The translations under genes were made by a program, and so were the position numbers. From positions 35,849,035 through 35,913,034 of the forward strand of contig OZ007570.1 of NCBI GenBank assembly GCA_963931925.1: a stretch of 64,000 bases of DNA. Reading direction: 5' to 3'. The notes below the pieces were generated by a model. It did no database searches and was not told the origin of the DNA. It worked only from the letters and a program-made list of their open reading frames with translations. The stretch is from Onchidella celtica (Eukaryota; Mollusca; Gastropoda; Systellommatophora; Onchidiidae). Shown here one piece after another: positions 54,459 through 64,000 of the stretch. How positions within the stretch are numbered: the first letter of the stretch is position 1; each line of letters opens with the position of its first letter.

Positions 54459-55896
54459 TGTTACGAATTGATTTACTTGTTATCATTGATGGTGTTATAA
54501 TGTTGTGTATGTGTTTGTTCGACTGCATATTTCTAATTGAGAGGTATTAAGTTTAACCCTAACTTCCATATCATGCCAATTACTAAGAAACAAAATGGAT
54601 TAAATTCAACAATAGGGCCTGCAGGGCCACATTTTATTTACGTAAAGTTTACTAACAATTTCGACTAGAGATATAATATGTAGTAATGATAAATATCAGC
54701 AGCATCAATTTCATACTCAAAAAATACGTCATTACAAGTCTAGCTCTAGGGTTTCCTATAAAATCATTTAGATCTAACTTCTGTTCCCGCTACTTATCTA
54801 AATACTAATTATATATCTCTAAAATCTGGTCTGCTTATTGTATGGCAATCAATACACTGCTATAGTCTCTGGAGACATAAGGTCATCTCAGATATTTAGA
54901 TTCAAATCTATAGGTCTAGGTCTCGCCCGTCGAAGTGACGTCGGCACAGTTAAATGTAGATCAAAGATGGGCTGGCAACTCCCAGCCTCACCCAGACAAT
55001 TCAATTACAATTATATGATTCACACATTAATACGAGTTGCAGTTCTAGGAATCACAGCTAGATCTATAGATTTTGCATCTTGCATTCTCCGGCAAGCACT
55101 CCTGGTATTTCATCAAGTGATCAAGACTCCTACTGGATAACTGTCATGCTTTTCGCTTCACTATTCACAATCATCACGAGCTTCGGTCAGATCTTACTTA
55201 CGATTGTTCTGGCGCTAAGGCCAGAAACAGTAGATAAAAGCGGTGTCATATTCAATGAGCCATGGATTAGTGGCAAGATATTCATCCAGCCATGCTGTTC
55301 GTTATAACAACAATCCTCTCTAGTGGGACTTCACTGATCCTTTCACAGCGGCCGGGCTGTCTAGAATGAAACAAGAATTACTGCCCGCCCGGTTTGCACT
55401 GCATCACGATACCTACGCTGGCCCTCATTGGCCAGCCCTCTAACGCTCATTAAGGGAGCGAAAACCTAATCCCCTCTTCAAATTAAAACTGGGGCGCTAA
55501 TATTTTATCTAAACCCCAACGGATTTTATTTAACTCTTTACTAGTTACTACTATACATGTTTACTTTTACTTTTCTTATTATTATCAATATATGAAGATT
55601 TCTGTACTTGGTTGTTAACTTCCTATATGCTAATTTGTTAAAAGTTAACAATTGACATAGCAGACGACAATTCTTTAAGGCCACTCTAATAGATATTCTG
55701 GTTTTTCACAAAAGTGGTTTTTACTCTGAGGCCAACGTATTTAATCTTGATATGCGGTGGCATTTACTCTTAGGCCAACGTATTTAATCTTGATATGCGG
55801 TGGCATTTACTCTTAGGCCAACATATTTAATCTTGACATCCCACTCTAGGTTGTATTAATTAGGTTATTTCCCTTTGACCGTATTTGATTCTGACA
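54459..55896 (-). mobile_element. Solo LTR in the MULE transposase
   Basis: Plus-strand edges TGTTACGA and TTCTGACA, flanked by agatc at 54454-54458 and 55897-55901. Length 1438 bp. On the minus strand it shares ggctggSRRttgccagccca-type sequence and the tcgtaaca end with the solo LTR at 16301-17506. The extra length is partly a tandem repeat near its 5' end. Confidence 0.8.
55729..55843. repeat. 43-bp tandem repeat inside the solo LTR
   Basis: Nearly three units starting aggccaacgtatttaatctt and ending catttactctt. Lies in the U3 side of the minus-oriented LTR, where enhancer repeats are often found. That role is inference. Confidence 0.75.
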
Positions 55897-56788
55897 AGAT
55901 CCAACCGTTGTGACTGAGCAACGAGTACAAGGACTCATCAAGTGACATTGGAAACTGGTTCAAGAAGTGCTTTGGCCTGCCAGCGCTCCCATTCGACGAA
56001 ATTGAAGACTGTTTTGCATTTGTCCTCTTTGCAGACAAGCCGGACGATGAAAGGGTCGACAAATTCAGCGATTATCTCTTCACAAGGTACATCTCATCCA
56101 ATTCCGGCTTCCCATCGTTTTTGTGGACATATGACACTATTGAGCAGAGAAGGACCAACAACGGCTGTGAGAGTTTCCACTGTCATTTTGGCGCCATGTT
56201 TTCAAGTCCACACCCCAACATGTTCGATTAGCTCAGAAGAGCTCAGGATGAGCAGTTGAAATCTGACATGAAGATCAAGGCCTCTCATCGAAAATTCATT
56301 CTAACAAAGAGGGCCAGGATTCAGGAACAAAAAAGAGCTGAACTTATAATGAAGTATCAACAGCAGGAAATTTCACAGGCCGATTTTATCTCTGCCATCT
56401 GTCTGAAGGTGCCGCCACTGACAGCTTATACAAAGTTTTTATTCGAGACGGGAAGATTTTTTATCGATTTTTAACGACATTAAACCTCAAATAATATCCT
56501 GCACAGAGTCTTACTTCCACCTCCCCGTTGATATGCAGGGGGCAACGGGTTTACAGCCAGGCTAACGGAAGAAGTAGATTCGATTATCGATCCTCTTAAC
56601 CCATCACTAAATAGCAGTGGGCCGAAAAAGGGTGGGCCGAAACCGTGCAAAATATGGGATGGGTTCTGACGATGTGTGCCGAAAACGGGATCACCGGGTA
56701 CAGCCAGCCCTCTCCAAAACCTTGTTTATCTCACTGACTTAGTTTGGCAATTTGGCAGAAGTGATCTATCTCTCTCTGTGTTTAAATC

Positions 56789-58822
56789 CAGGTTGCCAGA
56801 TTGAAATTTTAAGTTTAAGCCAAACAACGCTAGAAAAAAAGCCCCCCCCCCCTCCCCCCCCCCCAAAAAAAACCAACAATAAAACAAACCCATACTAATT
56901 TCAGTAGAATTTTCACACAAACATCACACGAAAACTCCAGAACCAGGTTAATATCATCCTCCCTACTGGAATGAGTGGAATGCACACGTATTTGGCTTAA
57001 ATCTTGTCAGCTGTGAATTTTTTTCCTCAGTATTTCTGGTGATGCGGTGAAAGCCTTTGCAACATTTTCTTGAAAGCGGTTTTTCTGCCCCAATTCTTAT
57101 AAAAGCATAAGTATCATATAATAATGGAGCTTGGGCCCAACTTTGCGACCGCAAAGGCTTTTTTACTACGCTACGTAGAGAAATGAAACTTGGCACATGT
57201 ATGTAAAATTTATTAAGCCTGTACGTGTCGAGCTCATTTTTTCCCAGAAATTCAGTTATAATTATCAGTTATCAATTCATGATTGCGAATACGACGTGAT
57301 AATGTACTTCCGTCAATTTCGTCACTTCCGCCTATTTCCGGAAATGTAAACTAGAGTTCACGATCCAGCCACGCCAAGAAAACTTTGATACCGAGTATAT
57401 TGTTATACAGATGAGATGAGTGCCATTCATTTATACCAAGAAAACTGTGTAGAAATATTTAGAGTGTGCTTCAAGCTCGGAAGGAAATATTTTTTATTAT
57501 AGACTAGATCTCGGAGTGTCAGTCATGCCAAGAAAACTTTGTCGAAAGGCTAGATCTAGGCCTCTCACGCCTCGAGGATCGAACTAGAGCTACTGTCGCT
57601 CACACAGCTCGGATTTGCTTGAAATTTTACATGTGCCTGCCCTTCGACCCGCAAAAGGTTCTCTTTTAGATTTGGATTCTTGAAAAGGTGTGGAAGTATT
57701 TTTTTAAAATTTGCTTTATGCCGCTAACCGAATACCTCCGATCTTTCGCTTTTTACGAACACAGTCATGAGTCCATGACATCATCACTTCCTGAAAAATT
57801 CCCGGTGCGCACTACCTCGCACAATATACTAGTAATATTATCCTATCTATCTGTTAATCGCCGATTTTATGTGGATGACCCAAAGTGTCTCGACATCAAT
57901 GTCTTTGTGCTGATTCCTTTCGGTCTTGATTGGTGAGCTTTGCTTTTTTACCATTCGAAGAATGGGGCAGTTACTAGTTAGTTTTAATGGAGGATATATG
58001 AGAAAACATCCTCTTAAGTACAGCTTTGCTAACTGGGTTTATTAGGCAAACACAGACAAAGGTGCCCAACTCTTTAAATGTTTCATGGTGAAGTAAATCA
58101 GTCCAGAACCACAACGTGTGTAGAAAGTCATAAGGTAGATGGCAGTCTTTTAAAAAAGTCGCAGCAGTTCAAAAGATATAAACCACAGAATCCAGTGTCA
58201 ACTGGACACCGACCTTGCCAGTTGGCTGTTTCTTGACGACGAGCGGCAGAAATCTTGGCACATGTACATGTGACTGTATGTAACTGAACAAAACATATTT
58301 CCTCGATAAGAAGTGTTTCAGAAAAAGCATGGCATGTGGTTTTTGTGCAGTTAAGTTTGTTATGTATCGAAAAAAAGCCAGAAAATGCCAAAAAGCCAAA
58401 CCAATTTTCTGACGCCAACCATATACCCCGCCCCCCAAAAAGCCAGTCAGCAAAGCTGTGCTTGGGGATATTTTCTCATATGTTCTCCATTAAAACTAAA
58501 ATTGAAGTGGAATGTAGCTGAATTCTCTTTATGCTTTTATAAGAATCGGGGCAGAAAAACCGCTTTCAAGAAAATGTTGCAAAAGCTTTCACTGCATCAC
58601 CAGAAATACTGAGGAAAAAAATTCACAGCTGACAAGATTTAAGCCAAATACGTGTGCATTCCACTCATTCCAGTAGGGAGGATGATATTAACCTGGTTCT
58701 GGAGTTTTCGTGTGATGTTTGTGTGAAAATTATACTGAAATTTGTTCGGCTTTTTTTTTTTTTTGGTGGCTTTTTTCTAGCCTTGTTTGGCTTAAACTTA
58801 AAATTTCAATCTGGCGACCCTG
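56789..58822. mobile_element. Element with long inverted terminal repeats
   Basis: Arms of about 300 bp: left 56789-57110 and right 58545-58822 are mutual reverse complements with scattered differences (gattgaaattttaagtttaa, ggcttaaatcttgtcagctg, cggtttttctgcccc on the left). The outermost bases read cagg...ccctg. The interior (57111-58544) has no transposase frame. The C run in the left arm and T run in the right arm have diverged. No target duplication was seen, and the superfamily is unknown. Confidence 0.7.
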
Positions 58823-60145
58823 TTACTGTGTGTTTTCCTGTCTGTGTCAGTCAGAACTGGAAAGTTAACCCTCATCCAGCCTGGATGTAGAAGCGCTGTG
58901 GGTGGTGTGGGCTGTCCCGGACTAAAGTAGTTTTTTTCACTGGACGATCTGATAAGGCAGTACGTGTAAGTTTCTCTAAATAGAGATCTCAACACCGACA
59001 CTGGGAAGCGAATTCACTAGTGTGCATTGTAAGCATCGCAGAAATCATTGGTTCTCATTAACAAACACATTCAATTCGGAGCTGCATCAGAATTTGTGGA
59101 TGTTGGCGTTCTGTCGAAAGCAGTCCAGAAACTGTAAGTAGAAAGACTGAATTCTGTAAATGGCTTGCTCATCTACCGCAGTGTTGTTCCACGGTGTAAA
59201 TCTGTTAGGCTTGCCAAGTTCCTGTGCCGCTCCATATTGACTTTCTACTGCCCAATGTTCCAGATTTGTAAACAAGTCACCATGTGCCCGATGAATTATG
59301 GCACTTTTAATTTACCAGTAAAGAAGAGTACAAAATAGACTTAATTACAAGTAAATTTTGTGCATTATTTAGGGTTCAACCTGAAAAGGCTAGTTACAGA
59401 CAGTTTCGCACATCTTAGAATGTTTGTACAAGCCCTATCTAATAATTATGTTTGTCTGGGCATTAATCCCTTTTCGCATGTAGCTTTGTTTAAAACATGC
59501 ACGGTTTTAGAACACGCAACGGTTTCCTAAAGCCGTGCAGACTTTCTGTTCTCATGTTACGCGTTTTGAGAGCGGTGTCGGCACTGCCTGTAAAAATAAA
59601 TGCATCTGTGTGTGTGTTGCATTGCTGTCTGGCTAAGCGAACAAATCTTCTGTTCGCTTAGCTGTCTGGCAATGGCTGCACATAAGTTGTTTTGCCCTTC
59701 TTATAGAAGAAAATACAACAAACGATGATTTGGTACTTTGTTTAGCATTAAAAGCCAATTTGACGCCGAACAGTTACGACGTCTTAGAGTCCACAATATA
59801 GAGCTGGTGTGTAAAAAATAAATGTATATATTTTTAGAATCCTTTAACACTATAATAGAGCAAAAACACAGGTCCCTGTGAGCAGTTTTGCTACGCTGAT
59901 TTCAGAAATGAGCTTCTTTTTACGACCCGATAAACATTGGTTGATTTTGTAATTCCATTTTTTTATCCCCAGTAGCATAGGTGTTCAGATCAGGTAGGCC
60001 ACTCTTCGAAACACAGCGTTGAGTGATGTTATGCATAAGTTTTGCGTGGCCTTGGCCCACCACGAATAAGCAGAAAGGGGGGGGGGGATTTGTTGCCAAG
60101 CGTGAGTTGTATGCTGACGGCTCTCTGTATTAATTTATTTGTGTA
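58823..60145. other. Region without recognised gene
   Basis: Short open frames only. Contains the 12-bp stem hairpin at 59632-59662 and a G run at 60076-60088. Confidence 0.4.
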
Positions 60146-60297
60146 ACCAAAGAGGTTACTATATTTAATAAGAGAGTACAGTGCCCTTGCCTTAGTTGAA
60201 GCCTGTGTTACAGCCACGCTGAGTGTGCTCCGCGCGTACCGCTAAGCACGCTAGGCCTAGATATATAATAGACTGCATTGGACTGTTGGCCTACGGG

Positions 60298-60345
<48 letters not shown>

Positions 60346-60780
60346 GAAGGGGGAGGGGAGGGGGGGGAGATAGAATAGAACAAAAGAAAGAAATAAAAGA
60401 GAGAGATAAAACTGAACAAAAGAAAGAAATAAAAGAGAATAGACAGAGAGATAGAAAGTGAAAATAATGAGACGAGAAAGAACCCAAACAAAACAGGAAT
60501 TTGGAGAGAGAGGGAGAAAGAGAGAGAAAAAGATTGAGTGAAAGAAGAAGAAGAAGAAGAAGAAGAAGAAGAAGAAGAAGAATGTCAACAACAACAACAA
60601 CAACAACATCAACAATAACAACAACAACAGAAGAAGAAGAAGAAGAAGAAGAAGAAGAAGACATAACAAAGCAGGGAATGGGGAAAAAGAAAGGAAAAAT
60701 AATTTTAGGTCTAAAAAGTTGAGCAGTGAATTATTGGTGAGCTAGATCTAGCTTGACAAGTTTTCTTTTCCTACTCCGCG
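60146..60780. repeat. Second copy of the P-element 3' segment
   Basis: Same content and orientation as 28119-28783, including the final transposase codons and stop. It has no neighbouring transposase sequence, and neither flank matches the 28-kb locus. The serine/leucine-rich frames here are microsatellite translations. Confidence 0.85.
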
Positions 60781-60920
60781 CAATCGTGAGTGAAACCCGG
60801 TTGCCAACGGGGGACAAAGTGCGACGTGTCTGTGAATGACCAGGAAGTCACAGTCGTTGTGCGTGTGGGATCTAGTTGTCAGCGCGAGGAAAAAGGACTG
60901 CGACTGACTCTGTTAGTATA

Positions 60921-61078
60921 TTTTCCACGAGCTATTGATATATGTGATACTGTAACCAGTGTTGATTTGCCTTGTAATTGGCTATTGTCATTAATTAATA
61001 CTCTCCACGAGCTATTGATATACGTGATATTGTAATCGGTGTTGATATGCCTTGTAATTGACCATTGTCATTAATGAG
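60921..61078. repeat. 80-bp tandem duplication
   Basis: Two copies beginning ccacgagctattgatata (60925 and 61005), both followed by gttgat, ccttgtaattg and attgtcattaat, with a few differences. Confidence 0.8.
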
Positions 61079-61598
61079 ACAATAATGTGTAATGGGGATG
61101 GTGTAAATAACTAAGTTGCCAGTTTGGATTTTACGAAAAGGTTTGTTGTCGCTGGTTTGGTTGGACTGTGGTTCGTAACAGTGACCAAACATGGCTTCGC
61201 GCAGCGTATTCTGAAAACACCGCATGGCTTCAATCGGGCTTCTGGACAGCTTTCTGCTCTCATGAGAACGGCTAGAGGCAAAATAGAAAGCAGCGGTTTC
61301 CAAAAACAGCCAGCAGACTTTTACCGGACAGAAACCGCCGCCAGAACAAGCTACATGAGGACAGGACTTTAGGTGTTAGGCTAATATCACTGGCGCGGTG
61401 TTTCTTTCATCTTGACTTTTTCCTGGCTCAAAATCGCTGCCTTCTTGTGTGTGTATATTATATTCTGTATGTGTGATAATCTTTGGATTTTGTACTCTTT
61501 GTAATCTTTGAAAGTTGCAAAGCTCCTGTATTTCTCCAGATGAATATTATTTGTGCGTCTTTCTTCCTGGCGTTTTCCTGGCTTGAAGTACCCGCCAT

Positions 61599-61665
61599 CG
61601 TGTGTGCGTGGGTGTGAGTGCGTGCGTGTGTGTGCATGTGCGCGTTTGTGTATGTGTGTGTGTGT
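61599..61665. repeat. TG-rich microsatellite
   Basis: Interrupted tg/gtgcg repeats a few hundred bases before the P450 start exon. Confidence 0.8.
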
Positions 61666-61929
61666 AAACCTTCTGATGCAGTACATGTACTTTCATGAGT
61701 TTCCCACTTTGTGTTGAACAAACCATGCTGCTACGATACAGTACTCCTTCAGCAGTCTCAGTACCATCGCTTTGTTTTTCTTTCCGAAAGTGCCCTGCGG
61801 TTTTACAATTTATAGTTTACAGAATAATTTTATGCTGTTCATCCAGTGCATCTGATTTTCGTTTTCAGATTTTCAGGTTTTCTCTTCCTTACAGCAACCA
61901 CTGCAATAACAACGGGGAGATAAGCAAAC

Positions 61930-62136
61930 ATGGCCTGTTTCCTCATCTTGGCCGTCGTGTTGGTCCTGCTTGTCCTGACCTATTTCTATCTGAAACATTC
62001 AGCTACTCGAACATTCCGTGACATGGGCGTGGACACCCCACCAGTGACCTCATTCTTTGGCCACCTGAACCACGTCTTCAGACACGGCTTCACGACGTCT
62101 CAGACGATATTTTACAACATGTACAAGGACAAAAAG
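61930..62136 (+). CDS. Cytochrome P450, CYP3-clan-like, first coding exon
   Basis: ATG at 61930 in a good context (agcaaacATGG), 69 codons, donor gtacca at 62137, phase 0. The start MACFLILAVVLVLLVLTYFY is the hydrophobic membrane anchor of a microsomal P450. MGVDTPPVTSFFGHL matches the proline-rich hinge after the anchor, and HGFTTSQTIFYNMY is the first helix, all in the style of CYP3-type enzymes. A pyrimidine-rich acceptor-like tcttccttacag at about 61884-61895 suggests a spliced 5' leader. It should act as a haem monooxygenase in the endoplasmic reticulum if the rest of the gene is intact, which is not shown here. Confidence 0.8.
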
Positions 62137-62710
62137 GTACCATCAGTAATGACTATAAACTGGTTTATATCAGTTTCTCGAATGTTTCATGGTTTGGGTC
62201 AGAAGTAGTGCATGAACTAATTTAAGACAAAAACCGAAAATAATAACATGACACAAATTGAAAACAGGACTAAATAAAAAATATTACAACATTTTGTTAC
62301 AAACCGCCAGGAGGTGTATTGCAACAGTTCCTGTTGTTCAGTGTGTTATTGTAGCAATGTACAGTAAGAGACAAAAGTCTAGTCATGATTTATAATAATG
62401 TAAATTTTAGAGCCACAACGCCTACCGAATGTACTGCGTTTGACATGGATACAGTAATTTTGATGCATTCCCTACTCATTGGGACAATTGAAAAATAAAT
62501 CGTTTTGAAAAAAGAAAAAACATTGGAAAGTCGGATTCTGAAGATGGATATGCAGGTAATAATGAATGGGATGCTGGAAAGAGGAGCACTCAGTAAGAAA
62601 GACCACCATCAACAACACAGACCAGCTGTAAAATATTGTAATACAAAATGTAATAGATGGACAGGAGAAAGAAGAATGTTATAACTATAATATAACAATA
62701 ATTGGGATTA

Positions 62711-63310
62711 AAATAGACAAGCAGAATATCTCAGTCTACGCCCGGGCTTACCCAAAAAATTTCTCAGCGTCTTGATTTGCTTTGTTTTGTACACTGACAA
62801 TTTGATGCTGTACCGGAATGTGCCGCCAAACTACAGAAAGGAAGAAGAAACTGTTGTACAAAACACGCACAGGAAAAGCTGGGAATGTTAAGCTATAAAA
62901 TTCGGCGTGGAAATGGTACGATTCAACTGCAAAAATTGTTGGTGCTGAGCATATGAACCCACAGTTTCATTCATCCATCGAAACTATATTCAAACTGAAG
63001 TTTTGTAGTTATCGCTGAGCTCTTGGCTAAGGTTTACAACTGACTCTCGTCAATGAAAGCCAAGCAGAATAGCTTAGCGTAGGCTTGGGCTTAAAAGAAT
63101 GCTTTTCTTGGCAGGCATCTTGAATCGCAATAGTTTTCACTCCGTGATAATTCAATACTGCACTGGACAGTGCCAAGAAACTACAGTACTAGAGAACGAC
63201 GATATATTGTCATACAAAAAACGGAAAGGAAAAGCTAGGAATGTTAAACTATGAAATACGACGTGGAAAATGTACGACTCAATTTTGAAAATTGTTCTCT
63301 CTGTGTATAA
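62711..63310. repeat. Two direct copies of a dispersed repeat in the P450 intron
   Basis: About 62711-62955 and 63060-63305 share caagcagaatakcttag, gggctta, ccaaactacag/ccaagaaactacag, ggaaaagctrggaatgttaa and gtggaaa. A similar piece occurs near 150-240. This occupies most of the space where P450 middle exons would be expected. Confidence 0.65.
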
Positions 63311-63372
63311 TTCGAATAATTATTTTTCGATCACAAAAACAACACCAATACCATAATGATCAATTGTCAAAA

Positions 63373-63468
63373 CACACATACACACACACTCACATACACA
63401 ATAGCATGAACAGTACACACCCACAAACACGTACCTACACGCACATGCACGCCCACGCCCACACAAAG
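63373..63468. repeat. CA-rich microsatellite
   Basis: Interrupted cacacata/cacgcacatg units. Confidence 0.85.
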
Positions 63469-63744
63469 GACAATAATTCATTTGAACTCAAACGTGTTCT
63501 CAAAGGTTTACGATAGTGACTGTGGATATTGAATGCCATTTAGGCCTAAACCACTATTGTCTTTAAGTTCACGATCGTAGATAGAATACAGGAATACTAA
63601 CATTTGAAATCTGGCGCATCATCTTTGCCTAGGGTCCATCCCACTCCATCCCCTTAAGTGTTAAAAGACCGAACGTCAAGAAACCAACGACAGAATGATT
63701 TAAAAATGGAATGGTAATTGCGTTCTGCATGATTCTGCTTTCAG

Positions 63745-64000
63745 GGTGTGGCGATGAATTTCATCTTTGCCGGCTTTGATACCGTCTCACAGACGTTCTC
63801 CTTCACCTTGTTTCTGTTGGCCATGCACCCACAATGTCTCCAGAGAGCCCAAGCAGAGATAGATGACAAGATTGGTCGTGACATGCCCAACTATGACAAC
63901 GTTCAGGAGTTACTTTATCTAGACATGTGCGTTAATGAGACTCTGAGAATCTATCCCGCAATCGCAATGCTTGGCCGGCAATGTACTGAAGACGTCACAA
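63745..64000 (+). CDS. Cytochrome P450 I-helix to K-helix exon (continues past window)
   Basis: Acceptor gattctgctttcag, phase 0, open to the window edge. Encodes MNFIFAGFDTVSQTFSF, the oxygen-activation I-helix motif AGxDT, then LLAMHPQCLQRAQAEID, the J region, and CVNETLRIYP, the K-helix ExxR pair. This corresponds to roughly residues 300-385 of a 500-residue CYP3-type enzyme. The haem-binding cysteine exon would lie beyond the window. Between this and the first exon about 230 residues are unaccounted for. Confidence 0.85.

Larger units (their letters stand above)
53650..56474 (+). pseudogene. FLYWCH/MULE transposase pseudogene
   Basis: A FLYWCH-type zinc finger relic (NRGNVGLMVETYRFCK, stop, then EWRF...CKARRTT...HNHPAL, 53680-53850) is followed by a partly open stretch at 53927-54235. 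A MULE transposase C-terminal region follows, with CQFHLALSCWR before the solo LTR. After the LTR come IGNWFKKCFGLPALPF and RRTNNGCESFHCHF, matching the C-x2-H and RTNN-E-H signatures of MULE transposases. Several stops (for example after the LTR junction and at 56227) and frame changes show decay beyond the LTR insertion. Confidence 0.7.
53227..56696 (+). mobile_element. MULE-type DNA transposon (FLYWCH transposase), interrupted
   Basis: Flanked by a perfect 9-bp direct repeat ggtacagcc (53218-53226 and 56697-56705), the duplication size of Mutator-like elements. Subterminal inverted blocks are rich in cccgttttcggc, gtttcggcccac and ttcggcccactg (left 53234-53310, right complement 56615-56690). 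Without the solo LTR it is about 2.0 kb. The coding region is decayed. Confidence 0.75.

Noticed and set aside
1-64000. CRISPR arrays, bacterial operons, rRNA and complete tRNA genes
   Set aside because: None seen; tRNA-like boxes are parts of SINE-type repeats and do not form a complete cloverleaf that I could support.

Overview
The window is eukaryotic and almost certainly from an invertebrate animal. Host genes are split into short exons with GT/AG boundaries, introns are long and AT-rich, and there is heavy microsatellite and transposon load. A mollusc, perhaps a gastropod, is my best guess. It rests on the secreted C-type lectins, a CYP3-like P450 and Gmr1-type LTR elements, and it is inference, not proof.

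Host genes. A head-to-head pair of secreted C-type lectin genes occupies the left third. Only the promoter, non-coding first exon and signal-peptide exon of the minus-strand member are present (359-1150). The plus-strand member runs from a promoter near 4440 to 18206 or 19743. I could assemble six coding exons for a 156-residue protein with one complete long-form C-type lectin domain. The promoters, first exons, splice sites and 5' leaders of the two genes are inverted copies of each other. At the right edge is a CYP3-like cytochrome P450 start exon (61930-62136) followed by an I-helix/K-helix exon (63745 to the end), with the exons that should lie between them not visible.

Lectin introns. 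They hold a tRNA-derived SINE inside a 0.6-kb tandem duplication, a hAT-type non-autonomous element with an 8-bp target duplication, a small inverted-repeat MITE, a 5'-truncated LINE with an 11-bp target duplication, and a 1.2-kb solo LTR with a 5-bp target duplication.

Nested transposon block, about 27.9-52.7 kb. A P-element-like transposon (minus strand, THAP-domain transposase) was entered twice. A solo LTR sits in its main coding exon (30761-31634, TSD ttgac). A full LTR retrotransposon, called element B here (32058-51079, minus strand, TSD ctttg), sits in its intron. The 3' LTR of B was entered by a TTAA-flanked DNA transposon with a CDGTW/GDGDS-type transposase (33035-35936). The edge of that transposon was entered by a second LTR retrotransposon, element A (35944-43102, plus strand, TSD aagct). 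Reading through the target duplications restores the order of events. Both LTR elements carry the integrase region upstream of reverse transcriptase, the Gmr1-type order within Ty3/gypsy-like elements.

Right flank. A FLYWCH/MULE transposase pseudogene (53227-56696, 9-bp TSD) is broken by a 1.44-kb solo LTR (5-bp TSD). It is followed by a 2-kb element with about 300-bp inverted arms, a second copy of part of the P-element 3' region (60146-60780), tandem repeats and the P450 exons. All coordinates were read by eye. Similarity statements are by direct comparison within the window, and family names come from recognised motifs, not from database searches.
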